From: Pragia fontium DSM 5563 = ATCC 49100 | GTDB taxonomy: Bacteria > Pseudomonadota > Gammaproteobacteria > Enterobacterales > Enterobacteriaceae | Reading direction: 5' to 3' | Length of the DNA: 64,000 nucleotides | NCBI RefSeq assembly: GCF_900112475.1 | Contig: NZ_FOLW01000003.1 | Location: 216,078 to 280,077, forward strand | In this document: piece by piece, positions 29,067-37,909 of the stretch | How the letters are laid out: every line of letters begins with the position of its first letter | Position numbering within the stretch: position 1 is the first letter of the stretch | Made by a program: the position numbers and the translations under genes | The notes under the pieces: model-generated | Database searches by the model: none | Told to the model about the DNA's origin: nothing | Seen by the model: only the letters and a program-made list of their open reading frames with translations

Positions 29067-30317
29067 TTAATAACGATAATCCATCTTATCAATCCCATAC
29101 TTCTTCATTCTCAAATACAGCTTTTTCCTCGGAATTTGAAAATACTCCGCCACATCGTTAATTCTTCCCTGATGGATATTCAGGGCTTCGATGATGATCT
29201 TACGCTCATAATTTTCGATGCGTTCATCCAGCGGGGTGGGGTCGGCATCGGTGGCTAAGGTATTGACGGGGCCGGCCATTGGTAGCACGCCAACGGCAAC
29301 CAGCTCGGCGGCATTAGCCAGTTCTCGCACATTACCGGGCCACGGGCGCGTGGTGAATTTTTTAACTAATGCCTCACTTAACTGAGGCTGTTGGCGATTC
29401 AGGCGCTTACAGGCATAGGCCAGATAGTGCCTGAATAACACTTCAATATCGCCGGGGCGTTTGTTCAGGGGAATACACTCAATTTGCGTCAATGAGAACA
29501 GGTAATACAGCTCAGGAATCAATTGCTGCTTAGCGGCCAGCTCTGCGGGAGGACATTGGCTGGTGACGATTAGGCGGAATTTTCGTTCCTGCTGCTGATC
29601 CTGTAGTTGAATCAATAAACGTTGATTGACCAACGTCAGACATTCGATATTTTTTAACAGCAAAGTTCCACCGTTGGCCTGCTTAGCCCACAGGTCAAGA
29701 GGCTGTTCGGTATCCGCGGTCAACTCCTCAACCACTAAGGGATTCTCCCGTTGTGGGCTGATACGATGAAGATATTTAGCGGCCAGCGTGCGCCCGGTAC
29801 CCAGCTCACCGTACAGACAAATAGGGAGCGTGGTTTCCGCCAGCGTTTCTAACTGTTGACGCAACTGGCGAATCCAACCGCTATGACCAATCAGATGCTC
29901 ACCTAACTGCTCTCGTCGCCATTTTCGCTGTTCGATTAGCAAGCGTCGTTCAGTTAAGGCCTTCTCGATTAACGTGAGTAACTGCTGAGGATTAACCGGC
30001 TTTTGCAGAAAGTCGTAGGCGCCTTTTTTGACCGCTTCAACCGCCATCGGTACATCGCCATGGCCAGTGATCAGTAAAATAGGCAGTTGGCTATCGGTAT
30101 TGTGCAACTGTTCAAGTAGGGTAATACCGGAAATTTCCGGCATATAGACATCGGTCAGAACAATACCGGGCCAATCTTCGGGCAGCAGGCCAGAAACCTG
30201 CTGTGGATCGCTACAGGTGTAAACCTGATAGCCTTCCTGTTGCAGCAGGGCGCTATAGGCTTCTAATACATCATGGTCATCATCAATAAGCAGAATAGAC
30301 TGTTGGTCGCTTAACAT
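29067..30317 (-). CDS. pgtA: Phosphoglycerate transport response regulator PgtA
   Basis: A 416-aa response regulator for phosphoglycerate uptake. The receiver domain (about 7-120) has the acidic pocket IDDDHD, phospho-acceptor Asp56 (LTDVYMP) and the conserved Thr/Lys positions. The central domain (about 140-350) resembles NtrC-type AAA+ activators but is degenerate: the Walker A Lys is Arg (GELGTGRT), Walker B reads GGTLLLKNIE in place of a Asp-Glu pair, and no GAFTGA loop is present. The C-terminal Fis-type helix-turn-helix (about 375-416, INDVAEYFQIPRKKLYLRMK) is intact. As I recall it, Salmonella PgtA is degenerate in the same way. It ends the pgtC-pgtB-pgtA operon, 1 bp from pgtB. An extended start upstream overlaps pgtB and is not needed. 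Confidence 0.93.
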   Translation of the reverse strand: MLSDQQSILLIDDDHDVLEAYSALLQQEGYQVYTCSDPQQVSGLLPEDWPGIVLTDVYMPEISGITLLEQLHNTDSQLPILLITGHGDVPMAVEAVKKGAYDFLQKPVNPQQLLTLIEKALTERRLLIEQRKWRREQLGEHLIGHSGWIRQLRQQLETLAETTLPICLYGELGTGRTLAAKYLHRISPQRENPLVVEELTADTEQPLDLWAKQANGGTLLLKNIECLTLVNQRLLIQLQDQQQERKFRLIVTSQCPPAELAAKQQLIPELYYLFSLTQIECIPLNKRPGDIEVLFRHYLAYACKRLNRQQPQLSEALVKKFTTRPWPGNVRELANAAELVAVGVLPMAGPVNTLATDADPTPLDERIENYERKIIIEALNIHQGRINDVAEYFQIPRKKLYLRMKKYGIDKMDYRY

Positions 30318-30318
30318 A

Positions 30319-32295
30319 TTACGGTTTCCTGAATTGAAGAATGACAAGAGCATGGTGGTCTAAGCTTGAGGCGATAAACAGCTCGCCCTGACATTGATGC
30401 ATAATTGAACGACTAATCGACAGGCCAATGCCCAATCCCACTGATTTATCGGTGGTGAACGGCGTTAGCAATTTATCCGCCAGATCCAGTGACCAACCTT
30501 TGCCGTTGTCATAAACATACAGCGTGACTGATTTATCATCTTCCTGTTGCTCAATCGTAATTTGAGGAGGCAGGCCAGAAACGGCTTCCAGCGCATTGGT
30601 CAGTATATTGACCAGCACCTGTTGAATCCGCACATCATCACCAAAAATAGGATGGATATGCTCGGGATAAGTCATTTTCGCCTGTAGTGGACGATGGCGT
30701 AAGGCCAGCAGTTCCCAGGAGGATTCAATAACCTGACGTAAATCCAGCTCACCCAATGATTGGTCACCATCGCGACGGCGGGCAAAATAACGTAGCCGTT
30801 TGATAATATTATCCATACGCTCAATCAATGAGCGCATCGTCAGCAAATAGTTCGTTACCGCTTGAGTATTGCGCTGTTCCAGCGCCCGGCCGATGCTATG
30901 TAAATACATCGACAGCGCATTCAGCGGCTGATTTACTTCATGAGCCAAGGTGGTCATGGTCTGACCTACCACTGCCAGTTTGGCGGTTTGAATCAGCTCG
31001 TCCTGTGCGGTTCTTAAATTATTTTCAATCACGATACGCTCACCAATTTCCTGCTCCAACTGATGCTTTTGTTGATTGATCTGCACAATGGTTTGACGCA
31101 ACAGATTGGCAATCCGCCCCAGTTCATCATTGCCGGAGAGGGGGATTTCCGCATCTAATTCTCCGTTGCTTAAACGGGCAACGGCGTCGTTTAACGCCTT
31201 AAAGCGATTGGTCATCCTTGGGCGAATAAACAGGTAATTGAGTAAAACCACAAACAGCAGGGCGGTAAGCATCGCGGCGACGATCAGCATGCCGCTGATC
31301 TGCATGATATTTTCTAACTTATGGTTGAAGGTTTGCAGCTGTAGATGGCTATTGCCTAACTGTTTTTCTAACTGTGAGCGTAGTTGGGTGAGCAGGATTT
31401 CTTTCTCGCCAACGGTTTTTTGCAGCATTTGCTGGGCGTGTTGATTATCCGCCAGCGCACCCGGTAAGTAATTTTTCGAGATACCCAACTCCAACAACGA
31501 ATACACCGTCTGGCGCAGGGTAACGGTACTGGTATGCTTTTCCAGCGCCAGAGCGCCATCATCGGTGAGTTGTTTGAGATAATTAAGATAGTTGATATGG
31601 CTGACCAGATTGCTTTCGTCTCTGTAGTCGGCTTTTAGCATTTCCCTCAGGGCTTCCACAATTTGTACTTCAGTGTGGGACAGGGCGAATACCAACTGAA
31701 GTTCATTTTGCACATTACGCAGAGATTGCTGCAAAGCCTGACTTTTTTCGGCGCTACTGGTTTGGCTCAATTGTTCCAACAGTGACGACTGTTGCCAGCT
31801 CAGATCCTGAGAAAGGGAACTGAGTTCATTGCTGAAATCATCGTGGAGCCAGTTAATGCGCGAAGAAATTTCATTTAGCTTCTCTTTCTCCAGATAGCTG
31901 TTGTACAAGGTACTGTCCAGATTATTCAGCAGCTGATAACTGGCATTAACCTGCTGATGTAGAGTACTTTGCCGCTCTTGATCCAGATGGGGGCTAATGG
32001 TTTGAATTTTTTGTAAACGCAGCTTTATTTGTTCCCGCAACTGCAATCGACTGCTGGTATTGGTGCTTTGTTGTAGTTCGTTAAACTCATTCACCAGTGA
32101 AGTCAGGTTTTCCTCAAACTGAAATGAGGCCTGAATTTTGGGGAAATAGTCGTCCAGCGCATAGCGTACTTGGGTATTTTGTACATTCCATGAGTAGAGG
32201 CTAACGATGCTGACAAACAGCGTCAGAATGGCGCTGAAGACAAAAGCCAGACGTAGGCTGGCACTGATGGTCAGACGATGTAGTAAACCGCTCAT
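30319..32295 (-). CDS. pgtB: Phosphoglycerate transport sensor kinase PgtB
   Basis: A 658-aa inner-membrane sensor histidine kinase. It has an N-terminal transmembrane segment (about 12-35), a large periplasmic coiled-coil sensor region (about 36-330) and a second transmembrane segment (about 333-356). HAMP follows, then a HisKA domain with phospho-acceptor His452 in LAHEVNQPLNA. The ATPase domain has an N-box in NILTNALEAV, the G1 box DNGKGWS and the G2 box GLGIGLSIS. In Salmonella, PgtB works with PgtC and PgtA to induce the transporter PgtP on phosphoglycerates. Its start overlaps the end of pgtC by 4 bp, which is typical of translational coupling. Confidence 0.95.
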   Translation of the reverse strand: MSGLLHRLTISASLRLAFVFSAILTLFVSIVSLYSWNVQNTQVRYALDDYFPKIQASFQFEENLTSLVNEFNELQQSTNTSSRLQLREQIKLRLQKIQTISPHLDQERQSTLHQQVNASYQLLNNLDSTLYNSYLEKEKLNEISSRINWLHDDFSNELSSLSQDLSWQQSSLLEQLSQTSSAEKSQALQQSLRNVQNELQLVFALSHTEVQIVEALREMLKADYRDESNLVSHINYLNYLKQLTDDGALALEKHTSTVTLRQTVYSLLELGISKNYLPGALADNQHAQQMLQKTVGEKEILLTQLRSQLEKQLGNSHLQLQTFNHKLENIMQISGMLIVAAMLTALLFVVLLNYLFIRPRMTNRFKALNDAVARLSNGELDAEIPLSGNDELGRIANLLRQTIVQINQQKHQLEQEIGERIVIENNLRTAQDELIQTAKLAVVGQTMTTLAHEVNQPLNALSMYLHSIGRALEQRNTQAVTNYLLTMRSLIERMDNIIKRLRYFARRRDGDQSLGELDLRQVIESSWELLALRHRPLQAKMTYPEHIHPIFGDDVRIQQVLVNILTNALEAVSGLPPQITIEQQEDDKSVTLYVYDNGKGWSLDLADKLLTPFTTDKSVGLGIGLSISRSIMHQCQGELFIASSLDHHALVILQFRKP

Positions 32296-33515
32296 TTCAA
32301 GGCTTCCAGCTGTTTAATGGCTAATCGCTGCTGCTGGAGGAAGAATTGCTGCCATGCCATAAGTTGGGACTCACGGAAGTCAGGTTGCTGTTCCAACTGG
32401 CTGAGATACTGCGGATCGGCAGCCTGCTCGGCGCTGACCGGAACCTGAGTTAACAGGGCTCTAATCTCGGGCAGCGGTCGCTTTAAATTCAGTTCAGCCT
32501 GATTTAGCGCTTTCCAGGCATCTTGTAGCTGGGTCAGGCGGAACGTTATCGCGGAATCAAACAGTAGCTGAACCAGCTTCTGGCGCTGAATAGTTAAAGG
32601 ATAATTCAGCGGCGGATGTTCCAGCAGTAAAGATTGCTGATGAGCCATCGGGTGATTCGGCGGTAAAGGGTAGACTGGATATTTACCCGAGTCTGAATCG
32701 CTCATAGCCTGCTGGCCAGATGGGCTAAGCAGAAAAGTAATAAAACGTCCCGCCTCAGACTGGTTGGTGCTGGTATGAGTTATTGCGATAAACATCGGGG
32801 CAGCACGCGAGGTGGGAAAATAGTTAAAACTCAGATTTGGGCTATTGAGTAATACATTCGCATAGTTATCGATCACCGGACCGGCGGCGCCTAAACCTGT
32901 GTTGATTTTATTGGCTACACCAAAACTGCGGGATGAAATGGTCGCCAGATTTCCGCTGACTTGTAAGAGTGAAGCCCAGCCCTGTTGCCAGCCACGTTGT
33001 TCCAGCAGGCTTTCAATCATCAGGTGAGTGGTGTCGGATCGGGACGGGCTACTCATGAGAATCATACCCTGATAGCGCGCATCGCCCAGATCTTCCCAGG
33101 TCTTCGGTGTGGGTAACCCTTTTTCCTGTAAACGGGTACGGTTGACCAGAATGCCATAGCCTGAAATAGCCACCGCAACGGTGGTGCTACGGATTGATTC
33201 GGGTACCAATCGACGGCTGTCTTCAATTTTATTTTCAAACAGGGATAGCTTGCCGCCATCTTGTAAACGTTGCATTAACATGGGCGATGAACTCAGCACC
33301 AGATCGATCTTTTCTCCCAGAGGATTATTAAGCAAACGTTCAAGAGAGGAGCTGGTGCGGTTAAGGGTACGGATACTCACCGCTTGAGGCTGTGTTTGCC
33401 ACTGGCCAATAATGTGTTCCGTTGCCTCCGGCGACAGCGTGGTGGCGATAACCAGCTCACTGCTGTGCGCAAGGGCTGATGTTAGCAACAGAATAAGTAA
33501 ATGCCAGCGGAGCAT
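32292..33515 (-). CDS. pgtC: Phosphoglycerate transport periplasmic sensor PgtC
   Basis: A 407-aa periplasmic protein with signal peptide MLRWHLLILLLTSALAHS. The body has the type 2 solute-binding fold (about 20-290), with SGYGILVNRTRL, TWEDLGDARYQG and MSSPSRSDTTH blocks as in iron- and anion-binding extracellular proteins, plus a helical C-terminal extension. In Salmonella PgtC is needed for induction of pgtP and probably presents the ligand to PgtB rather than serving an ABC importer; no permease gene is nearby. The start was set at MLRW because it gives a proper signal peptide; the frame opens 10 codons earlier. It is the first gene of the minus-strand pgt operon. Confidence 0.93.
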   Translation of the reverse strand: MLRWHLLILLLTSALAHSSELVIATTLSPEATEHIIGQWQTQPQAVSIRTLNRTSSSLERLLNNPLGEKIDLVLSSSPMLMQRLQDGGKLSLFENKIEDSRRLVPESIRSTTVAVAISGYGILVNRTRLQEKGLPTPKTWEDLGDARYQGMILMSSPSRSDTTHLMIESLLEQRGWQQGWASLLQVSGNLATISSRSFGVANKINTGLGAAGPVIDNYANVLLNSPNLSFNYFPTSRAAPMFIAITHTSTNQSEAGRFITFLLSPSGQQAMSDSDSGKYPVYPLPPNHPMAHQQSLLLEHPPLNYPLTIQRQKLVQLLFDSAITFRLTQLQDAWKALNQAELNLKRPLPEIRALLTQVPVSAEQAADPQYLSQLEQQPDFRESQLMAWQQFFLQQQRLAIKQLEALK

Positions 33516-34074
33516 GAAGGTTTCCTGTAATGACGAATGACCCACTTCAGTTATGCAGGGTCGTTATAGGCGAATAAAAAATAATAACTAACGTATTTAT
33601 GAAAAAGTGTCATTTAAATATGTGAGTAAGCTCAAATAATAATAAAATAAATTCAACGGATGCTATTATTTATTCGGTTTTATTTAACACATTTTATCCT
33701 AAAATTCATCTTGGTGGCGAGCTAAAAATATTAATGGTCACAAATTGACTCATGATTTTTATATTTTGGGTTATTTTTGACGCATTTCATTCTGTTGAAT
33801 ATAAAAATATCTCAGGTCATTATTATTCCACTGATATACCTCTGGGGAACGATCCCGCTTACCGCTCAGGATGCAGCATAAATCATGATGAGACCACAGC
33901 GAGCTTCGTTAGTTAGGTTTGTCAGATAACTCTATTATTTAATGGATGAATAATTCCGGCGTACATATTTAATTATTAGAACCAAGATTTTTTTATAGAA
34001 ATAACCGTCGGTTAGAACGGCTTATTTATATTCCGGATAACAATAAATTTAAAATAACAGTTTAAGGTAATGCT
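33516..34074. other. Divergent pgtC-pgtP control region
   Basis: A long AT-rich region separates the regulatory operon from the transporter gene and should contain both promoters and the PgtA-binding sites. I see no open frame of interest and no clear repeat. A GG-N10-GC pair at about 33842-33857 is a poor match to a sigma54 promoter. A GTTTAAGGTAA ribosome site lies directly before pgtP. Confidence 0.5.
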
Positions 34075-35463
34075 ATGCTATCTATACTGAAACCTAAGGT
34101 CGCGACACATAAAGTGCCGGAAGACCAAATACAAAGTACTTATAGTCGCTATCGTATTCAAGCGCTGTTCAGCGTATTTATTGGATACCTTTCCTATTAC
34201 ATTGTGCGTAATAACTTTGCCCTTTCAACCCCTTATTTAAAACAAGAACTCAACCTGACCGCGACGCAGATTGGTCTGCTTAGTAGCTGCATGCTGATTG
34301 CTTACGGGATCAGTAAAGGCATCATGAGTAGTCTGGCGGATAAGGCCAATCCAAAAGTCTATATGGCGGTGGGTTTGATTCTGTGTGCGCTGGTTAACGT
34401 CGGATTGGGCTTCAGCTTTGCCTTCTGGATGTTTGCCGTGTTAGTTATTTTAAACGGTTTCTTTCAGGGAATGGGTGTCGGGCCATCGTTTATCACCATT
34501 GCTAACTGGTTCCCACGTAGAGAGCGTGGCATAACGGGAGCGATCTGGAATATTTCCCATAACGTGGGTGGCGGTATTGTTGCGCCTATTATCGGGATTG
34601 CTTTTGCGCTGGTGGGTACCGAGCACTGGAAAATTGCCAGCTATATTGTTCCTGCTGGTATTGCTGTGATTCTGGCGATGGTGGTTCTGACCGTCGGTAA
34701 AGGTTCACCGGTGAGTGAAGGTTTACCGCCGTTAAATGAGATTGTAAAAGACGATTCACCGGTAGTGAAAATCAAAGGGGATAAGGCACCAGAAAATATG
34801 TCCGCCTTCCAGATTTTCTGTACCTATGTACTGAAAAATAAGAATGCCTGGTACGTTTCTTTTGTGGATGTGTTCGTCTATATGGTGCGTTTTGGCATCA
34901 TCAGTTGGTTACCGATTTATCTGTTAACCGTGAAGCATTTCAGTAAAACCGAAATGAGCGTCGCGTTCCTGTTCTTTGAATGGGCGGCTATTCCGTCAAC
35001 CTTGTTGGCCGGTTGGTTAAGTGACAAGCTGTTCCGTGGACGCCGCATGCCATTAGCGATTGTCAGTATGACGCTGATCTTCTTCTGCTTGGTGGGTTAC
35101 TGGCAAAGTAATTCTCTGCTGTTGGTGACCGTATTTGCCGCTTGCGTGGGTTGTCTGATTTATGTGCCGCAATTCCTAGCGTCAGTACAGACCATGGAAA
35201 TCGTACCGAGCTTTGCTGTGGGTTCAGCTGTGGGGCTGCGTGGATTCCTTAGTTATATTCTGGGGGCTTCATTAGGCACCAGCCTGTTTGGTGTGATGGT
35301 TGACCGTGTAGGTTGGGACGGTGGCTTCTACATGCTATTGGGTGGCGTGATCTGCTGTATTATTTTCTGCATATTAACTCACCGTGGAGCGCTGGAATTA
35401 GAGCGTGAAAGGGCAAAAGCGGCAGAAGATGAAGTGAATGACGCAGTGCCAGCGACGGCTTAA
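34075..35463 (+). CDS. pgtP: Phosphoglycerate transporter PgtP
   Basis: A 462-aa inner-membrane antiporter of the organophosphate:phosphate family (MFS; relatives GlpT, UhpT and UhpC) with 12 predicted helices. It takes up 2- and 3-phosphoglycerate and phosphoenolpyruvate in exchange for phosphate in Salmonella. YRIQALFSVFIGYLSYY and the family signature around NISHNVGGGIVAPI are clear. The two conserved phosphate-binding arginines are likely in YIVRNNFALS (about residue 46) and MVRFGIISWLP (about 268). The length equals that of Salmonella PgtP (about 463 aa). It is transcribed away from pgtCBA and is presumably their target. Confidence 0.96.
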   Translation: MLSILKPKVATHKVPEDQIQSTYSRYRIQALFSVFIGYLSYYIVRNNFALSTPYLKQELNLTATQIGLLSSCMLIAYGISKGIMSSLADKANPKVYMAVGLILCALVNVGLGFSFAFWMFAVLVILNGFFQGMGVGPSFITIANWFPRRERGITGAIWNISHNVGGGIVAPIIGIAFALVGTEHWKIASYIVPAGIAVILAMVVLTVGKGSPVSEGLPPLNEIVKDDSPVVKIKGDKAPENMSAFQIFCTYVLKNKNAWYVSFVDVFVYMVRFGIISWLPIYLLTVKHFSKTEMSVAFLFFEWAAIPSTLLAGWLSDKLFRGRRMPLAIVSMTLIFFCLVGYWQSNSLLLVTVFAACVGCLIYVPQFLASVQTMEIVPSFAVGSAVGLRGFLSYILGASLGTSLFGVMVDRVGWDGGFYMLLGGVICCIIFCILTHRGALELERERAKAAEDEVNDAVPATA

Positions 35464-35534
35464 TGCTGAATAGGTAATAATCTGTCATTTGTTAAACGGT
35501 CTCTATCGTGAGGCCGTTTACGTTCTATCTAAGT

Positions 35535-35658
35535 CGTCATTCCGGTGATATTTACAATTGATCGGTGCCGTCATCCCTGCGAAAGCGGGGACCTCGTTCT
35601 TAAGCCAAGCGTTGTCGTTAAGCGAAAACATTAGATTCCGGTTTTCACCGGAATGACG
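35535..35658. repeat. GTCAT-family repeat element, complete copy
   Basis: This 124-bp element has perfect 11-bp inverted ends: CGTCATTCCGG (35535-35545) and CCGGAATGACG (35648-35658). Its interior segment 35568-35623 is identical over 56 bp to 63102-63157. It contains no open frame and behaves like a non-autonomous dispersed repeat. It lies after pgtP. Confidence 0.8.
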
Positions 35659-35759
35659 AAGGGGGGAATGCGATCATATTCTGACTGAGTCACTAATAAG
35701 TGGAACAAATCGCTCACAAAATACCTACTTTAATCCTTTGAATCTCCAAATAAAAAATT

Positions 35760-35877
35760 TGTGGGGATCCTTCAGACAGAGCGAAAGCTAGGATCTCTCC
35801 CTTAAGCAAACATTCACATAGTGAATGTTTGCTTCTCCTACGGCTACGCGTTCCAGCGTTTGCTGGGATGACGGGAA
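35760..35877. repeat. GTCAT-family repeat element, inverted variant
   Basis: Read on the minus strand, this begins CGTCATCCCAGC and then GCTGGAACGCGTAGCCGTAG, the same order as at 62900-62935. An internal perfect inverted repeat, AGCAAACATTCAC with GTGAATGTTTGCT (35804-35833), forms a strong hairpin. The tail to about 35940 resembles the sequence at 54715-54755. Confidence 0.7.
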
Positions 35878-35963
35878 TAAAGACGGGATGGTGAAATTTA
35901 TCAGTCATTGTATACAGAATAAAAATACTTAAATGAATGCCCGCTTATTCTAAGACTATTATT

Positions 35964-36683
35964 TTATGCCTTATCCCCCAACAACACGGACTCCAGCGCA
36001 ATCTCAACCATCTGATTAAATGAAGTCTGCCGTTGTTCGGCACTCAGGTTGCCCGGCTGGCGTAGATGGTCTGACACGGTGCAAATACACAGCGCTTTAG
36101 CACCAAATTCAGCGGCGACGCCGTACAAACCAGCGGCTTCCATTTCGACGGCCAGAATGTTGAACTTCTCCATAATATCGAACATATCCGGGTTCGGAGA
36201 ATAAAACAGGTCAGCAGAAAAAATATTGCCTATCTGAACATCAATTTTTTGTTGCTGTGCGGCATCAACGGCATGGCGTAACAAACCATAGTCGGCCAGT
36301 GCGGCAAAATCATGGCCTTTAAAACGTTGGCGATTTACGCCGGAATCCGTTGAAGCACCCATACCAATCACGATATCGCGCAGTTTCAGATGACGATTGA
36401 TCGCACCGCATGAACCGACGCGGATCAGATGTTTAACGTCATACTCGGTAATCAGTTCTTTCGCATAGATTGAACAGGAGGGAATGCCCATTCCGTGTCC
36501 CATCACGGAGATTCGGCGGCCGCGGTAATAACCGGTAAAACCCAGCATATTGCGGGTATCCGTCACCAGTTTAGCCCGTTCTAGCTGGGTTTCGGCAATA
36601 TGTTTGGCGCGTAGTGGATCGCCGGGCATTAGAACCACATCGGAAAAGTCACCGCGTTCGGCATTAATATGAGGTGTCGCCAT
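35964..36683 (-). CDS. deoD: Purine-nucleoside phosphorylase, DeoD type
   Basis: A 239-aa cytosolic hexameric phosphorylase that splits purine (deoxy)nucleosides with phosphate into base and pentose 1-phosphate. It equals E. coli DeoD in length. Phosphate-binding residues fall in MPGDPLRAK (Gly20 and Arg24 region) and RVGSCGA (Arg87). EMEAAGLYG binds the ribose and TVSDHL holds the catalytic Asp204. Identity with E. coli DeoD is high but not of the order expected for the deoCABD copy, and deoC, deoA and deoB are not adjacent. It is probably a second, orphan paralogue, flanked by repeat elements. An AGGGAGAATTC ribosome site is present. Confidence 0.92.
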   Translation of the reverse strand: MATPHINAERGDFSDVVLMPGDPLRAKHIAETQLERAKLVTDTRNMLGFTGYYRGRRISVMGHGMGIPSCSIYAKELITEYDVKHLIRVGSCGAINRHLKLRDIVIGMGASTDSGVNRQRFKGHDFAALADYGLLRHAVDAAQQQKIDVQIGNIFSADLFYSPNPDMFDIMEKFNILAVEMEAAGLYGVAAEFGAKALCICTVSDHLRQPGNLSAEQRQTSFNQMVEIALESVLLGDKA

Positions 36684-36782
36684 AGAATTCTCCCTGATTA
36701 AAAGATACGTTTCAGATTGCCATTATCAAAGGGACATCAGCAACCGAGTTAACCCAGAATTGTGGGCTAATTCCTGTAATTA

Positions 36783-37889
36783 TTAAGATATTTTGCGTCG
36801 GAACATCCAGTACGCCAGACTACCGGTGGTAACGGTAATGACCAACAGCGGCCACAGGCTGCCCCAGATAATCGAGAAATCGGCATCTTTCAGATAAATC
36901 TGTTTCGTGATATCGGTAAAATGGCGGATGGGGTTAATCCAAGTCAGATCCTGTAGCCAGACCGGCATATTTTCCACCGGTGAGACATAACCCGATAGCA
37001 AAATGGCCGGCATCATAAAGACGAATACCCCAATAAACGCCTGTTGCTGGGTGGCGCACAGGGAAGAAATCAACAGCCCAAAGCCAACCAACGATAGGGT
37101 GTAAATAAGCATAGTGCTGTAAAACAGCAGCAGAGAACCGGCAAACGGAATCTCATAACAGAAGATCCCCACCAGTAGTACGATGGAAGCCTGAAATATC
37201 GCCACAATCATCGCAGGAACGGCTTTACCGATAAAGATTTGCCAGGTGGTCAACGGAGAGACTAAAAGCTGCTCCAGCGTTCCCTGTTCCCGTTCCCGGG
37301 CAACAGATAGAGACGTCACGATTAATACGCCAATAGTGACAATCATGGCGATAAGCGACGGCACCACAAACCACTTATAGTCCAGATTGGGGTTATACCA
37401 GTTGCGAATCACCAGTTCACTGTTGTTTTGCTTTGGTATATTGGCGCTGAGTTCCAACTGATATTGTTTAATGATTTGCTGAATATAGTTAGCGGCAATT
37501 TGAGCGCTATTGGAGCGGCGTCCGTCGAGAATAATCTGCAACGGGGTAGTTTGCCCTGCGGCCAGGTTGCGTGAGAAATCGGCAGGAAAACGAACCAGCA
37601 ACAGCGCCTTTTGTTGATTGATGGTTGGCTCAATCTCCTGTGAACTGTGTAATAACAGCACTTGACTAAACGCGCTGGCTTTGGCGATACGCTGGGTCAG
37701 TTCTACCGACGCTTTACCGTTATCTTCGCTATAAACGGCAATGGTAGCATTGGTCACTTCCAGCGTGGCGGCAAAGGGGAACAAAATAACCTGCATCAAT
37801 ACCGGAAGCACCAGAATAACTCGGGTTTGTGGATCGCGCAGCAGCGACTGTAGCTCCTTGATGATGAGGGATAACAGTCGATGCAGCAT
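36783..37889 (-). CDS. ybhR: ABC exporter permease YbhR
   Basis: A 368-aa ABC-2 type permease, the same length as E. coli YbhR. It has one N-terminal membrane helix (about 20-40), a large periplasmic loop (about 41-170), and five helices in the C-terminal half. [34 protein letters not shown] and [17 protein letters not shown] are diagnostic. With YbhS and the ATPase YbhF it forms the YbhFSR exporter, linked in E. coli to tolerance of cefoperazone and chloramphenicol and to cation/tetracycline efflux. The internal ATG MLHRLL was chosen by homology. It is the last gene of the four-gene operon, and its start overlaps the end of ybhS only if the longer frame is used. Confidence 0.95.
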   Translation of the reverse strand: MLHRLLSLIIKELQSLLRDPQTRVILVLPVLMQVILFPFAATLEVTNATIAVYSEDNGKASVELTQRIAKASAFSQVLLLHSSQEIEPTINQQKALLLVRFPADFSRNLAAGQTTPLQIILDGRRSNSAQIAANYIQQIIKQYQLELSANIPKQNNSELVIRNWYNPNLDYKWFVVPSLIAMIVTIGVLIVTSLSVAREREQGTLEQLLVSPLTTWQIFIGKAVPAMIVAIFQASIVLLVGIFCYEIPFAGSLLLFYSTMLIYTLSLVGFGLLISSLCATQQQAFIGVFVFMMPAILLSGYVSPVENMPVWLQDLTWINPIRHFTDITKQIYLKDADFSIIWGSLWPLLVITVTTGSLAYWMFRRKIS

Positions 37890-37909
37890 GGTGACGGTGT
37901 GTCCGGCCA

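Noticed and set aside
33842-33857. GG-N10-GC pair that could be a sigma54 promoter for pgtP
   Set aside because: The surrounding bases do not fit the TGGCAC/TTGC consensus, and PgtA lacks the motifs needed to activate sigma54.
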